The notes beneath the pieces were generated by a model. That model made no database searches and was not told where the DNA came from. It saw only the letters and a program-made list of their open reading frames with translations. Below are positions 51,789 to 58,835 of a DNA stretch of 64,000 nt, in pieces. A program made the translations under genes and the position numbers. How positions within the stretch are numbered: position 1 is the stretch's first letter; every line of letters starts with the position of its first letter. Source of the stretch: Cyclobacteriaceae bacterium (GTDB lineage: Bacteria; Bacteroidota; Bacteroidia; Cytophagales; Cyclobacteriaceae); the NCBI GenBank assembly GCA_019638255.1, contig JAHBUD010000001.1, forward strand, positions 2,418,001 through 2,482,000. Direction: 5' to 3'.

Positions 51789-52076
51789 ATGAGACTACTT
51801 GCATCACTGCTTGTGCTCCTGCTTTTGCATGGATGTGCCAAGACTGAAAAAGATCATCGTATTACCCTGTTTGACGAATACTTGTCCGGGCATGCAAAAT
51901 ATTTTCAATTCAATGGCAATGTGTTGGTTGCTGAGCACGGAGAGATAATTTATCAGAAATCGTTCGGACTGGCCGACTTTGATTCCAACCGGCCGATTAA
52001 TGATTCATCTGTTTTGAGTTGGCATCCGTTGAAATCTGATGCTGCAACTCCTCCACGAGGCTTTGCTTGTTGGTAA
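51789..52076 (+). pseudogene. Truncated serine beta-lactamase-like hydrolase
   Basis: A lipoprotein start (MRLLASLLVLLLLHGCAKTE) is followed by the first part of a class C beta-lactamase-family protein (YFQFNGNVLVAEHGEIIYQK then SFGLADFDSNRPINDSSV). Homology breaks off near 52012, just before the SxxK catalytic motif would appear, and the remaining 20-odd residues (LSWHPLKSDAATPP) are unrelated. The active site is therefore lost. The break point meets unrelated debris on the other strand (52003-52186), pointing to a deletion or insertion. Confidence 0.75.
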
Positions 52077-52186
52077 GTTTTTTCCGTTCAGCCGTAAGCG
52101 GTTTACCTTTTAACTTTTCTTGCTTTGTACATCATGTCCTCTAAGGCTTCAAGGAGAATGGGTTTGTATTTCGGATCGATGGTCAT
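51995..52186 (-). pseudogene. Frameshifted remnant of a small protein gene, unknown
   Basis: The ATG at 52186 reads MTIDPKYKPILLEALEDMMY and KARKVKR, then stops. Removing one A near 52107 lets the frame continue as GKPLTAERKKLTNKQSLVEE and LQHQIST before meeting the beta-lactamase remnant. This is an amphipathic helical protein of unknown family, apparently broken by a one-base insertion. It lies in the 52077-52382 interval, which otherwise holds only a 19-codon reading frame. Confidence 0.45.
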
Positions 52187-52256
52187 GGCGTTTGTTTTTA
52201 TGTAATAAGTTTATTCAGTGTTTCAGGCGCAATGATAAATATCAGCCATTTAGGTT

Positions 52257-52316
52257 TTAGGCTTCTGAGTCCACCAATTCCCAGTAATCATCCATGAACT
52301 GAAACCGGTGTTTCAT
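52257..52316 (-). other. Short conserved-looking reading frame (19 codons), possible gene remnant
   Basis: ATG at 52316 reads MKHRFQFMDDYWELVDSEA, then stops. The frame is open upstream to a stop near 52390 with AAKYRQTKHIRPAKL, so it may be the C-terminus of a lost gene. With the frameshifted remnant at 51995-52186 on the same strand it may be the leftover of an inserted segment. No start signals or family support. Confidence 0.3.
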
Positions 52317-52382
52317 CAATTTGGCTGGGCGTATGTGCTTGGTTTGTCGGTATTTGGCTGCACAAATCAAACAAAAAAGAAT

Positions 52383-53354
52383 ATGAAACACCTAATGTTG
52401 ATTTCAAGCCTTGTGGCAGTAATGACTTTTCTATCTGCCTGTGATGAGCAGAGGGAACCCCGGTTAACAGACGAAGCTGCTGAAAGACTGATTCTGGAAA
52501 AGATAGAAACCAATCAGGTACTGAGCCTTGACTTGTTTAATGTGTTGCGTAATCGCATTGATACCGATTCGCTCAAGCGTTTGTTGGCAAAAAGTAAAAC
52601 CCGCGAAGAATTTATTGACTTGATGGCTGAACAAACGTCCAGCTATTTTAAGGATGTAGTCGAACTAAACTTGGCCGGTCTTTCAGTGCAGACAGTACCG
52701 ATGCCCTTTATGGGCGAGGCGGAAATCACCCTGAAATTATTGTATAGTGATGAAGGAACAGCAGGCGCAGCTCCGTATGATCCAGTGCAGGCATACAGTG
52801 ATTTGGTTTTGAAAAGAATAAACGAAGAGAAAGCAAAAGGTCATAAAGACTGGATTGTGGTTGAGTCGCTTCAAACTCCGGGTTCACATTCACACGAAAT
52901 GCCAATTGAAACCATGTCGCTCAATTTTGAACAACTAAAAATGTTGACCACACTGCCTCACACAATAATTCTTGATATTGAGTTATTAGATACTGAAATG
53001 CATGAGGCACTTGGAGGCTTTTTAAAAATAGGTGGAATACCTCCGGTAGCTATAGGCTTATTATTACCGGCTGTCCAAAAAGTAAGAGAAACAGCTGCGA
53101 CAGCCAGTCAAACACCATTTGAGCAAGGTCTTCTTGCCTGGTTTGATGACACTGTTGAACCCATTATGCCCAGTGGTCTTGATCATGATCTCATCAGAAG
53201 AATTCAGGCTTCGGTATTTCTTGCCGGGTTGCATGCCATTCTGTTACCCGAGTACCAAAACAAAAATCAAGATCAGGCTACCCTGAGTGTCCTGCATGCG
53301 CAGTATCGGGCTGCCGTGATCTGCACCGCACGGGAAATCTGGAATAATAAATAA
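52383..53354 (+). CDS. Unrecognised lipoprotein with a DUF1559-like short motif
   Basis: 323 residues from the ATG at 52383, which begins a lipoprotein signal (MKHLMLISSLVAVMTFLSAC); the frame is open 25 codons earlier at a GTG, but that part covers the remnant region. N-terminal helical region (TDEAAERLILEKIETNQVLS), then an alpha/beta region with SSYFKDVVELNLAGLSVQTV. A late hydrophobic motif, GLLLPAVQKVRETAA, resembles the pilin-like segment of planctomycete DUF1559 proteins. No family assigned. Followed by a strong terminator. Confidence 0.75.
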   Translation: MKHLMLISSLVAVMTFLSACDEQREPRLTDEAAERLILEKIETNQVLSLDLFNVLRNRIDTDSLKRLLAKSKTREEFIDLMAEQTSSYFKDVVELNLAGLSVQTVPMPFMGEAEITLKLLYSDEGTAGAAPYDPVQAYSDLVLKRINEEKAKGHKDWIVVESLQTPGSHSHEMPIETMSLNFEQLKMLTTLPHTIILDIELLDTEMHEALGGFLKIGGIPPVAIGLLLPAVQKVRETAATASQTPFEQGLLAWFDDTVEPIMPSGLDHDLIRRIQASVFLAGLHAILLPEYQNKNQDQATLSVLHAQYRAAVICTAREIWNNK

Positions 53355-53394
53355 ACATGTTGGCTAATCATCTTCGGGGTTTGGGGGTGCTTGC

Positions 53395-53425
53395 AGCAGC
53401 GGGATTTGTTCCCGCTGCTTTTTTT
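53395..53425 (+). terminator. Intrinsic terminator
   Basis: AGCAGCGGGA-TTTGT-TCCCGCTGCT is a perfect 10-bp stem followed by TTTTTT, a textbook rho-independent terminator for the lipoprotein gene just upstream. Confidence 0.93.
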
Positions 53426-53445
53426 CCTGATCTTCAATATTGCTT

Positions 53446-54654
53446 ATGACGGTCACCACGTTGAAATCAAAACGAAAAGCATCGAAACGTCATTTATCCA
53501 ACGATGAAGTTGAAGAAATTCTTATTTATTTCTCAACCTCAATATTGGAAAAGGAAACCGAGCAGGATGTGTTTTGGGATTTGGCAAAGAATGTGATTGC
53601 ACGCCTAGGCTTTGTTGATTGCGTGATTTATAAAATCAACCCGCGCACGCGCAAACTTGTTCAGCGGGCGGCATACGGGCCAAAAAATCCCGAACGGGAA
53701 AAAATACTGGAGCCAATGGAAATTCCATTAGGTTCGGGCATTACTGGTTTTGTCGCTACCACTGGTATAGCCGAACGAATTGGCGATACTCGTCTTGATC
53801 CACGATACATTGTTGACGATGAACAGCGCAGATCGGAGCTAACCGTACCCATTATTGTAAACAACAAGGTGGTTGGTATAATTGATTGCGAACATCCACG
53901 AAAAAATTATTTTACCGAGCAGGATCTTAGGCTGATCAAGGCAATAGCTTCCATCTGTGCGATTAAGCTGAAGCAATTGGAGGCACAAAAAGCTGTTCAG
54001 CATAGGGAATCAAAACTTCTGCAAGCCAGGCATCAACTGGCCGAACTTAAGGTTCAGGCCATCCGGGCTCAAATGAATCCGCATTTTGTTTTCAATGCGT
54101 TAAATGCAGTTCAGCATTTCATCACCATCAACGACAAGAAAAATGCGCTGCGGTTTCTTTCTGCCTTCAGTAAACTAGTAAGGCTTTACCTGAAAAACCT
54201 GGAGAACGACACCATTGATCTGTTTCAGGAGATTGCTGTGGTGGAACAATACCTGAAGCTGCAACGACTCAGGTACGAGGGTATATTTGATTACGAAATC
54301 AATTTGCCCGACCATGATCCGGGATCAACCCAGGTTCCGGCCTTAATTGTTCAATTGATGATTGAAGAAGCTGTTGAGAATCTTGCCAAGAACAGATTGG
54401 CTGGAAAATTGACGATTCGTATTGATTTGCCTGACGAGCATCATGTAGCGGTTACAACCGATATTGCGATCCGTCAATCCGGAAAAATTTTGGCGAAGCT
54501 TGAAGCGCGGTATGCGAATGAAGTAGCAAGTTGGTCGGATCATATAAATCTGCTGAAGAAAGTAAGAAAGTATTCGATTGTTACTGATAAGGAGGTAATT
54601 CAAGGTAAGGGAGTAACCCATTACCAAACTAAGATTTTATTGCCCATTCTGTAA
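53446..54654 (+). CDS. GAF-LytS family sensor with degenerate ATPase domain
   Basis: 402 residues from the ATG at 53446. GAF domain at about 35-185 (YFSTSILEKETEQDVFWDLA ... LGSGITGFVATTGIAERIGD), a linker, and the His_kinase domain with AQMNPHFVFNALNAVQHFI and His213. The ATP-binding part is degraded: the N-box appears as VQLMIEEAVENLAKNRLAG, where the Mg-binding Asn is replaced by Glu, and the glycine boxes (DNGIG, GLGL) are not found. It is probably a pseudokinase acting with the intact sensor kinase 5 bp downstream. No TM segments, so cytoplasmic. Confidence 0.85.
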   Translation: MTVTTLKSKRKASKRHLSNDEVEEILIYFSTSILEKETEQDVFWDLAKNVIARLGFVDCVIYKINPRTRKLVQRAAYGPKNPEREKILEPMEIPLGSGITGFVATTGIAERIGDTRLDPRYIVDDEQRRSELTVPIIVNNKVVGIIDCEHPRKNYFTEQDLRLIKAIASICAIKLKQLEAQKAVQHRESKLLQARHQLAELKVQAIRAQMNPHFVFNALNAVQHFITINDKKNALRFLSAFSKLVRLYLKNLENDTIDLFQEIAVVEQYLKLQRLRYEGIFDYEINLPDHDPGSTQVPALIVQLMIEEAVENLAKNRLAGKLTIRIDLPDEHHVAVTTDIAIRQSGKILAKLEARYANEVASWSDHINLLKKVRKYSIVTDKEVIQGKGVTHYQTKILLPIL

Positions 54655-54658
54655 AATC

Positions 54659-56644
54659 ATGAAAGCGTCAACGATTTGGGTGTTCTTTTTTCTTGTCACT
54701 TTTTCAGTGAGTGCGCAAACACCTGAACTTGACAGCCTTTTATTGAACTTGAAGAATTATTCTGCCAAAGACTCCACGCGCGCTCAGTTATTATTGGACA
54801 TAGCCGTGAAGATGCGCAGAATCAATCCGAATGAAGCGCTGACATATTATAGCGAAGCGTTTGAAACGGCTGAAACTGCAGGCGTTCCCGCGATTCAATC
54901 GAAAGCAAATAACGGAATGGCCATTTGCTATGGCATGATGGGAGAGTATCCGTCAGCTATTGAATACTTTCAACGTACGCTTGCGATTAGTAAACGCATT
55001 AATGACCCGGTTCGGCTTGCGGATGGTTATAATGGACTGGGCATCGTGTACAAGCGACTTGGTGATTATCCGCAAAGTTTGGTTTACTATACACAAGCCT
55101 TGACAATTTATGATTCGATACAAGATGTAATGGGGTTGGCGTCCGCGCACGAAAATGTAGGTGTGCTGTACGACCTGATGAAGGAGCCGGAAAAGGCTAT
55201 GACGTACTATCAAAAGGCCATTGATATTTATATTAAAGAGAATAAGCCATTACAAGTCATAACAGCAAAATCGAATGTGGGTGTACTTTACATTGGTGAA
55301 AAGCGATATGAAGAAGCTCTTGCTATTTTTCGCGAGAACCTGCGCCTTTATGACTCTATGAAGCGTGATGCCAATTCGATTGTGGCAGCAACGGATATGG
55401 CCCACATTTACATATTACAAAGCAAGTATGCTGAGGCCGATGTGATATTGAGGAAATACCTTTCAGTGGCCCGGGAATTATCCATGAAACAGGAGCAAGC
55501 AGACATTTACAATAACCTGTTCAGAATTGGGATGGCTACCCATAACTACGAGGCTGCATTAGCGCATGCCCAATCATATCATGAGTTAGCCAGGGCATTA
55601 AATGCAAAACGATTCATTTCAGAATCCTTTGCCATGCTATCGCAGGTGTATGAAAAGCGAAATGATTTTTCGAAGGCTTTGCAGGCGCATAAGGAGCACA
55701 AGGCCTGGAGCGACAGTGTGTATAATGAAGAAAATGCACGGGCATTTCTGGCGCAGGAAGTCAAGATAGAAGTGCTTGAAAAAAATAAACAGTTGGCCGA
55801 GCAGAATTTACGACTTGAATTTTTGCAGGAGCAGGTAAAGCAGGAGGTGCGACAGAAGTGGTTGCTCGCTTTTGTTTCGGTTTTGTTATTGGTGAGTGTA
55901 ATTCAGGTATTTCAGAAATTCGCACAACGTAAACGCATGAATGCCTTGCTGGCTGCCAAGAATCAGGAAATTACACGACAGAAAGCGCATATAGAAGAGA
56001 TGAATTTTCAGCTTGAAAACAGAATGCTTCGTGCACAGATAAACCCGCATTTTATTTTTAACAGCCTGAGTTCCATTCAACATTTTATTACCAGCGATGA
56101 TCGGGCCGCAGCCCTGAAGTACCTGACAAAGTTTTCACATTTATTGCGTCAGGTATTGGAAAGCTCCATATCCGGAAATGTGTTGTTGCGTGAAGAGGTA
56201 AAGCTTTTGCACATGTATCTTGAGTTGGAGGCGCTACGCTTTGACAACAGCTTTTCTTTCGAAATACGGGTTGATAGTTCTCTTGACATGGATACGGTGG
56301 AAATACCCACCATGATTTTGCAGCCCTTGATTGAAAATGCAGTTTTGCACGGGTTGATTCCTAAATCGGGTGAAAAAAAATTGTTGGTATCATTTCGATC
56401 CGATTCAGGCATGATGGAAATTAAAATTGAGGACAATGGTATTGGCCGTGAAGCTGCTCAGGGTTTGCAACAAGGGAAGGTTAAACAAAATCCATCGCGT
56501 GGCCTCTCGGTAACTGAACAACGATTGGCTGTGCTCCGAGAAAAACATGGTTGGGAATCTTCGTTGCAATACCATGACCTGGTTGATGCAGATGGACATC
56601 CCGCAGGCACCTGTGTTGTGCTTCGATTATCTGTTTTTGAATGA
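54659..56644 (+). CDS. TPR-LytS family sensor histidine kinase
   Basis: 661 residues. Signal peptide (STIWVFFFLVTFSVSAQ), about six TPR units (EYPSAIEYFQRTLAISKRIN; DYPQSLVYYTQALTIYDSIQ; EPEKAMTYYQKAIDIYIKEN), one TM (LLAFVSVLLLVSVIQVFQKF, about 400-420), a coiled coil, then His_kinase with QINPHFIFNSLSSIQHFI (His464) and intact ATPase: N-box PLIENAVLHGLIPKSGEKK, G1 DNGIGREAAQG, and SRGLSVTEQRLAVL. The sensor is periplasmic TPR. It stops in a 4-bp overlap with the LytTR regulator gene. Confidence 0.95.
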   Translation: MKASTIWVFFFLVTFSVSAQTPELDSLLLNLKNYSAKDSTRAQLLLDIAVKMRRINPNEALTYYSEAFETAETAGVPAIQSKANNGMAICYGMMGEYPSAIEYFQRTLAISKRINDPVRLADGYNGLGIVYKRLGDYPQSLVYYTQALTIYDSIQDVMGLASAHENVGVLYDLMKEPEKAMTYYQKAIDIYIKENKPLQVITAKSNVGVLYIGEKRYEEALAIFRENLRLYDSMKRDANSIVAATDMAHIYILQSKYAEADVILRKYLSVARELSMKQEQADIYNNLFRIGMATHNYEAALAHAQSYHELARALNAKRFISESFAMLSQVYEKRNDFSKALQAHKEHKAWSDSVYNEENARAFLAQEVKIEVLEKNKQLAEQNLRLEFLQEQVKQEVRQKWLLAFVSVLLLVSVIQVFQKFAQRKRMNALLAAKNQEITRQKAHIEEMNFQLENRMLRAQINPHFIFNSLSSIQHFITSDDRAAALKYLTKFSHLLRQVLESSISGNVLLREEVKLLHMYLELEALRFDNSFSFEIRVDSSLDMDTVEIPTMILQPLIENAVLHGLIPKSGEKKLLVSFRSDSGMMEIKIEDNGIGREAAQGLQQGKVKQNPSRGLSVTEQRLAVLREKHGWESSLQYHDLVDADGHPAGTCVVLRLSVFE

Positions 56645-57390
56645 TAAATATTATGAAAGCTGTACTCGTAGAAGATGAAATGCACAGTCGCGAAACCTTG
56701 CGAAATCTTATAGAGGAATTCTGCAAAGACGTTTCCGTTGTTGGAACGGCAGGTTCAGTTGATGATGCCATACAAGTAATCCGAGCAGAGAACCCTGATA
56801 TTATATTTTTAGATATTGAGCTGCAGACCGGTTCAGGTTTTGACGTGCTTTCCGGATTATCCGACATGACATTTGATGTGATCTTTACAACAGCTTATGA
56901 GCATTATGCCATACGTGCTATAAAGTTCAGTTCATTAGACTATTTGCTAAAACCAATCGATGTGGAAGAGTTGCAGCAGGCTATTAACAAAGCCCGAAAG
57001 CGACAAAATGCTACATTTCAGAAGCAGCAGTTGGATACCTTGTTGGCAAATGTATCGGGCAGGCAAATGAAACGAATTTGCCTCGCAACTGCCGACCGGC
57101 TTGAATTTGTAAGCGTTTCGGATATAAGTTTATGCGAAGCCAATGGATCGTACACAAACGTTTACCTGAAAGATGGCCGGAAGATAATGGTAAGTAAGCA
57201 CCTCAAGGAGTATGAAACCTTGCTTGCTGATGAACAATTCATGCGGGTACATAACAGCTACCTGGTTAACCTGCGCGAAGTAAAGCAGTATGTAAAATCT
57301 GAGGGGGGTTACCTGCTAATGAATGATAATGTACAGGTCAGTATTTCTCCTAAAAAGCGCGATGAGTTTTTGATGCGGATCGGTTCATAA
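56641..57390 (+). CDS. LytTR response regulator
   Basis: 249 residues; start ATG overlaps the kinase stop (ATGA), with an alternative at 56653. Receiver domain with phospho-acceptor Asp58 in DIIFLDIELQTGSGFDVL and Lys in YLLKPIDVEEL; C-terminal LytTR DNA-binding domain (FVSVSDISLCEANGSYTNVY; FMRVHNSYLVNLREVKQYVK). It should be phosphorylated by the TPR-LytS kinase and bind direct repeats upstream of targets. Target genes are not evident; the next gene is an orphan lipoprotein after a terminator. Confidence 0.96.
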   Translation: MINIMKAVLVEDEMHSRETLRNLIEEFCKDVSVVGTAGSVDDAIQVIRAENPDIIFLDIELQTGSGFDVLSGLSDMTFDVIFTTAYEHYAIRAIKFSSLDYLLKPIDVEELQQAINKARKRQNATFQKQQLDTLLANVSGRQMKRICLATADRLEFVSVSDISLCEANGSYTNVYLKDGRKIMVSKHLKEYETLLADEQFMRVHNSYLVNLREVKQYVKSEGGYLLMNDNVQVSISPKKRDEFLMRIGS

Positions 57391-57411
57391 ATTTCTTCGC
57401 ATGCAATCCTT

Positions 57412-57446
57412 AAAGCCAATAGCGAAAATGTTGGCTTTTATTTTTT
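57412..57446 (+). terminator. Intrinsic terminator after the LytTR operon
   Basis: AAAGCCAA-N11-TTGGCTTT (57412-57438) followed by TATTTTTTA, an 8-bp stem with U tract. Confidence 0.85.
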
Positions 57447-57530
57447 AGGGTCGTTCAAGCCGAAAGGTTGTTTCATAAAGTCAGGATGCTCATCCATCAA
57501 TTCACTAAAATAGGAGTGAGGACTAGGACC

Positions 57531-57554
57531 TATGTTTGAGTCATAAATCAAACA
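57531..57554 (+). promoter_or_regulatory. Promoter -7 element with overlapping inverted repeat
   Basis: TATGTTTG (57531-57538) matches TAnnTTTG. TGTTTGA (57533-57539) and TCAAACA (57548-57554) form a 7-bp inverted repeat around GTCATAAA that overlaps the -7 box and ends 6 bp before the lipoprotein ATG. It could be an operator or leader hairpin. Confidence 0.5.
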
Positions 57555-57560
57555 AATCCT

Positions 57561-58712
57561 ATGAAAAAATCACAGTTGGTATTTTCGATGTTAGCCGGCT
57601 TGTTGCTGGCTGCTTGTTCGCCAGACAATGAAAAGGAAGTTCAACCAAAGCCCTTTGTAAACATGGATGTAGCCAAAATTTACAAGGGAACGCAGAGTCC
57701 AGGTGATGTGTGGACGTGGGCCCTGGATAAAGAACAAGGTCATATGATGGCTACGTGGGATTACGGAACCTTTGATAACACTGGAGATGACATTGAGATT
57801 GAAGGTACTTTTGAGCAGTACCCTTCAGGTTTTTTAAAAGTAACCATTACCAAAGTAACACCGGCCACCAATGAAATTAAAACCGATGGCACAGCATGGT
57901 TTTATGCTTTGGAAGTTCCTGGAATGGCGATGATCATCAAACCGGAAGGAAGCATTAAAGGTGATGTAATAGCATTGGTCGCTCAAGGCGACTGTGCCAG
58001 CATTCCGGGAACCTACAACTATATTATTTCTGCACCGGGCAACCGGTCGGAATACAACCCGGTAACCGATGAAGCGTTTGGTTATCTTGAGGTTAGCAGT
58101 AATGGCTCATCGTATGCGTTAGCCGGATATAAGTTTAGTCTTGATTGTATTAATGGTGGAAATTGTTCATCCACAGGCCCAATCAATGGTTTGCCTTCAG
58201 CCACTTGCGTTGGCGGGGGAGAGGTGGTAATAAAGGATGGGGGTAATACGGTTGCTGAAGGTCAATTTACCAATGGAGGTGTTATGATGATGGACTTCGG
58301 CTATGGAAACGGTGGCGTATTTGCTCTCAAAACAAGTGCTGGAGCAACGAAGGCTTCGTTATTAGGCAATACCTATACTGGATTAGCCTATATGCCGAGA
58401 AACAATAACGACCAAACTGTTCCGGTACAACTTTCATTTTTCGAGAATGATTTAGGTAATATGATCGGTACGGGCTATCCATTTACCGACATTGAGAAAG
58501 CAATTGTTTCAAACGATGAGGGCGCAGTAGTTTTGGTAGATGATATAATCAACGGAAGGGTTTTAGGCTCAATGAATTTTGATGAATATAATGATGAATC
58601 ACCGATGGCTGCTGCCCTGTTGGTGAATGGTAATGATCAAATAATGATACTTACAAGTTACGATGAAGATAATTACAATCCGTTTATTTTGATTCTGGTG
58701 AAACAGAATTAA
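57561..58712 (+). CDS. Hypothetical lipoprotein
   Basis: 383 residues. Signal MKKSQLVFSMLAGLLLAAC with lipobox. The mature protein is beta-rich and rich in Gly/Asn (GTQSPGDVWTWALDKEQGHM, MATWDYGTFDNTGDDIEIEG; LDCINGGNCSSTGPINGLPS has a Cys pair; GVMMMDFGYGNGGVFALKT). It resembles no named family; two similar beta halves may be present. Expressed from its own promoter and ended by a strong terminator, and so it is a single-gene unit. Confidence 0.75.
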   Translation: MKKSQLVFSMLAGLLLAACSPDNEKEVQPKPFVNMDVAKIYKGTQSPGDVWTWALDKEQGHMMATWDYGTFDNTGDDIEIEGTFEQYPSGFLKVTITKVTPATNEIKTDGTAWFYALEVPGMAMIIKPEGSIKGDVIALVAQGDCASIPGTYNYIISAPGNRSEYNPVTDEAFGYLEVSSNGSSYALAGYKFSLDCINGGNCSSTGPINGLPSATCVGGGEVVIKDGGNTVAEGQFTNGGVMMMDFGYGNGGVFALKTSAGATKASLLGNTYTGLAYMPRNNNDQTVPVQLSFFENDLGNMIGTGYPFTDIEKAIVSNDEGAVVLVDDIINGRVLGSMNFDEYNDESPMAAALLVNGNDQIMILTSYDEDNYNPFILILVKQN

Positions 58713-58740
58713 CAAGTTAACCTTGGTCATTGATTGTAAG

Positions 58741-58776
58741 CTAAGCCTGCACCAAAGCAGGCTTAGTTTTTATTTT
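58741..58776 (+). terminator. Intrinsic terminator
   Basis: CTAAGCCTGC-ACCAAA-GCAGGCTTAG is a perfect 10-bp stem followed by TTTTTATTTT. It ends the lipoprotein transcript, and lies between convergent genes. Confidence 0.95.
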
Positions 58777-58835
58777 ACTATGAAAGGATTTCTTGAATAA
58801 GTTAGATTTTTAAGAAAATGTATTCGTTCATCCAT

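Noticed and set aside
52308..52382. Upstream GTG start for the lipoprotein at 52383
   Set aside because: The added part is the antisense of a remnant frame and would bury the lipoprotein signal peptide.
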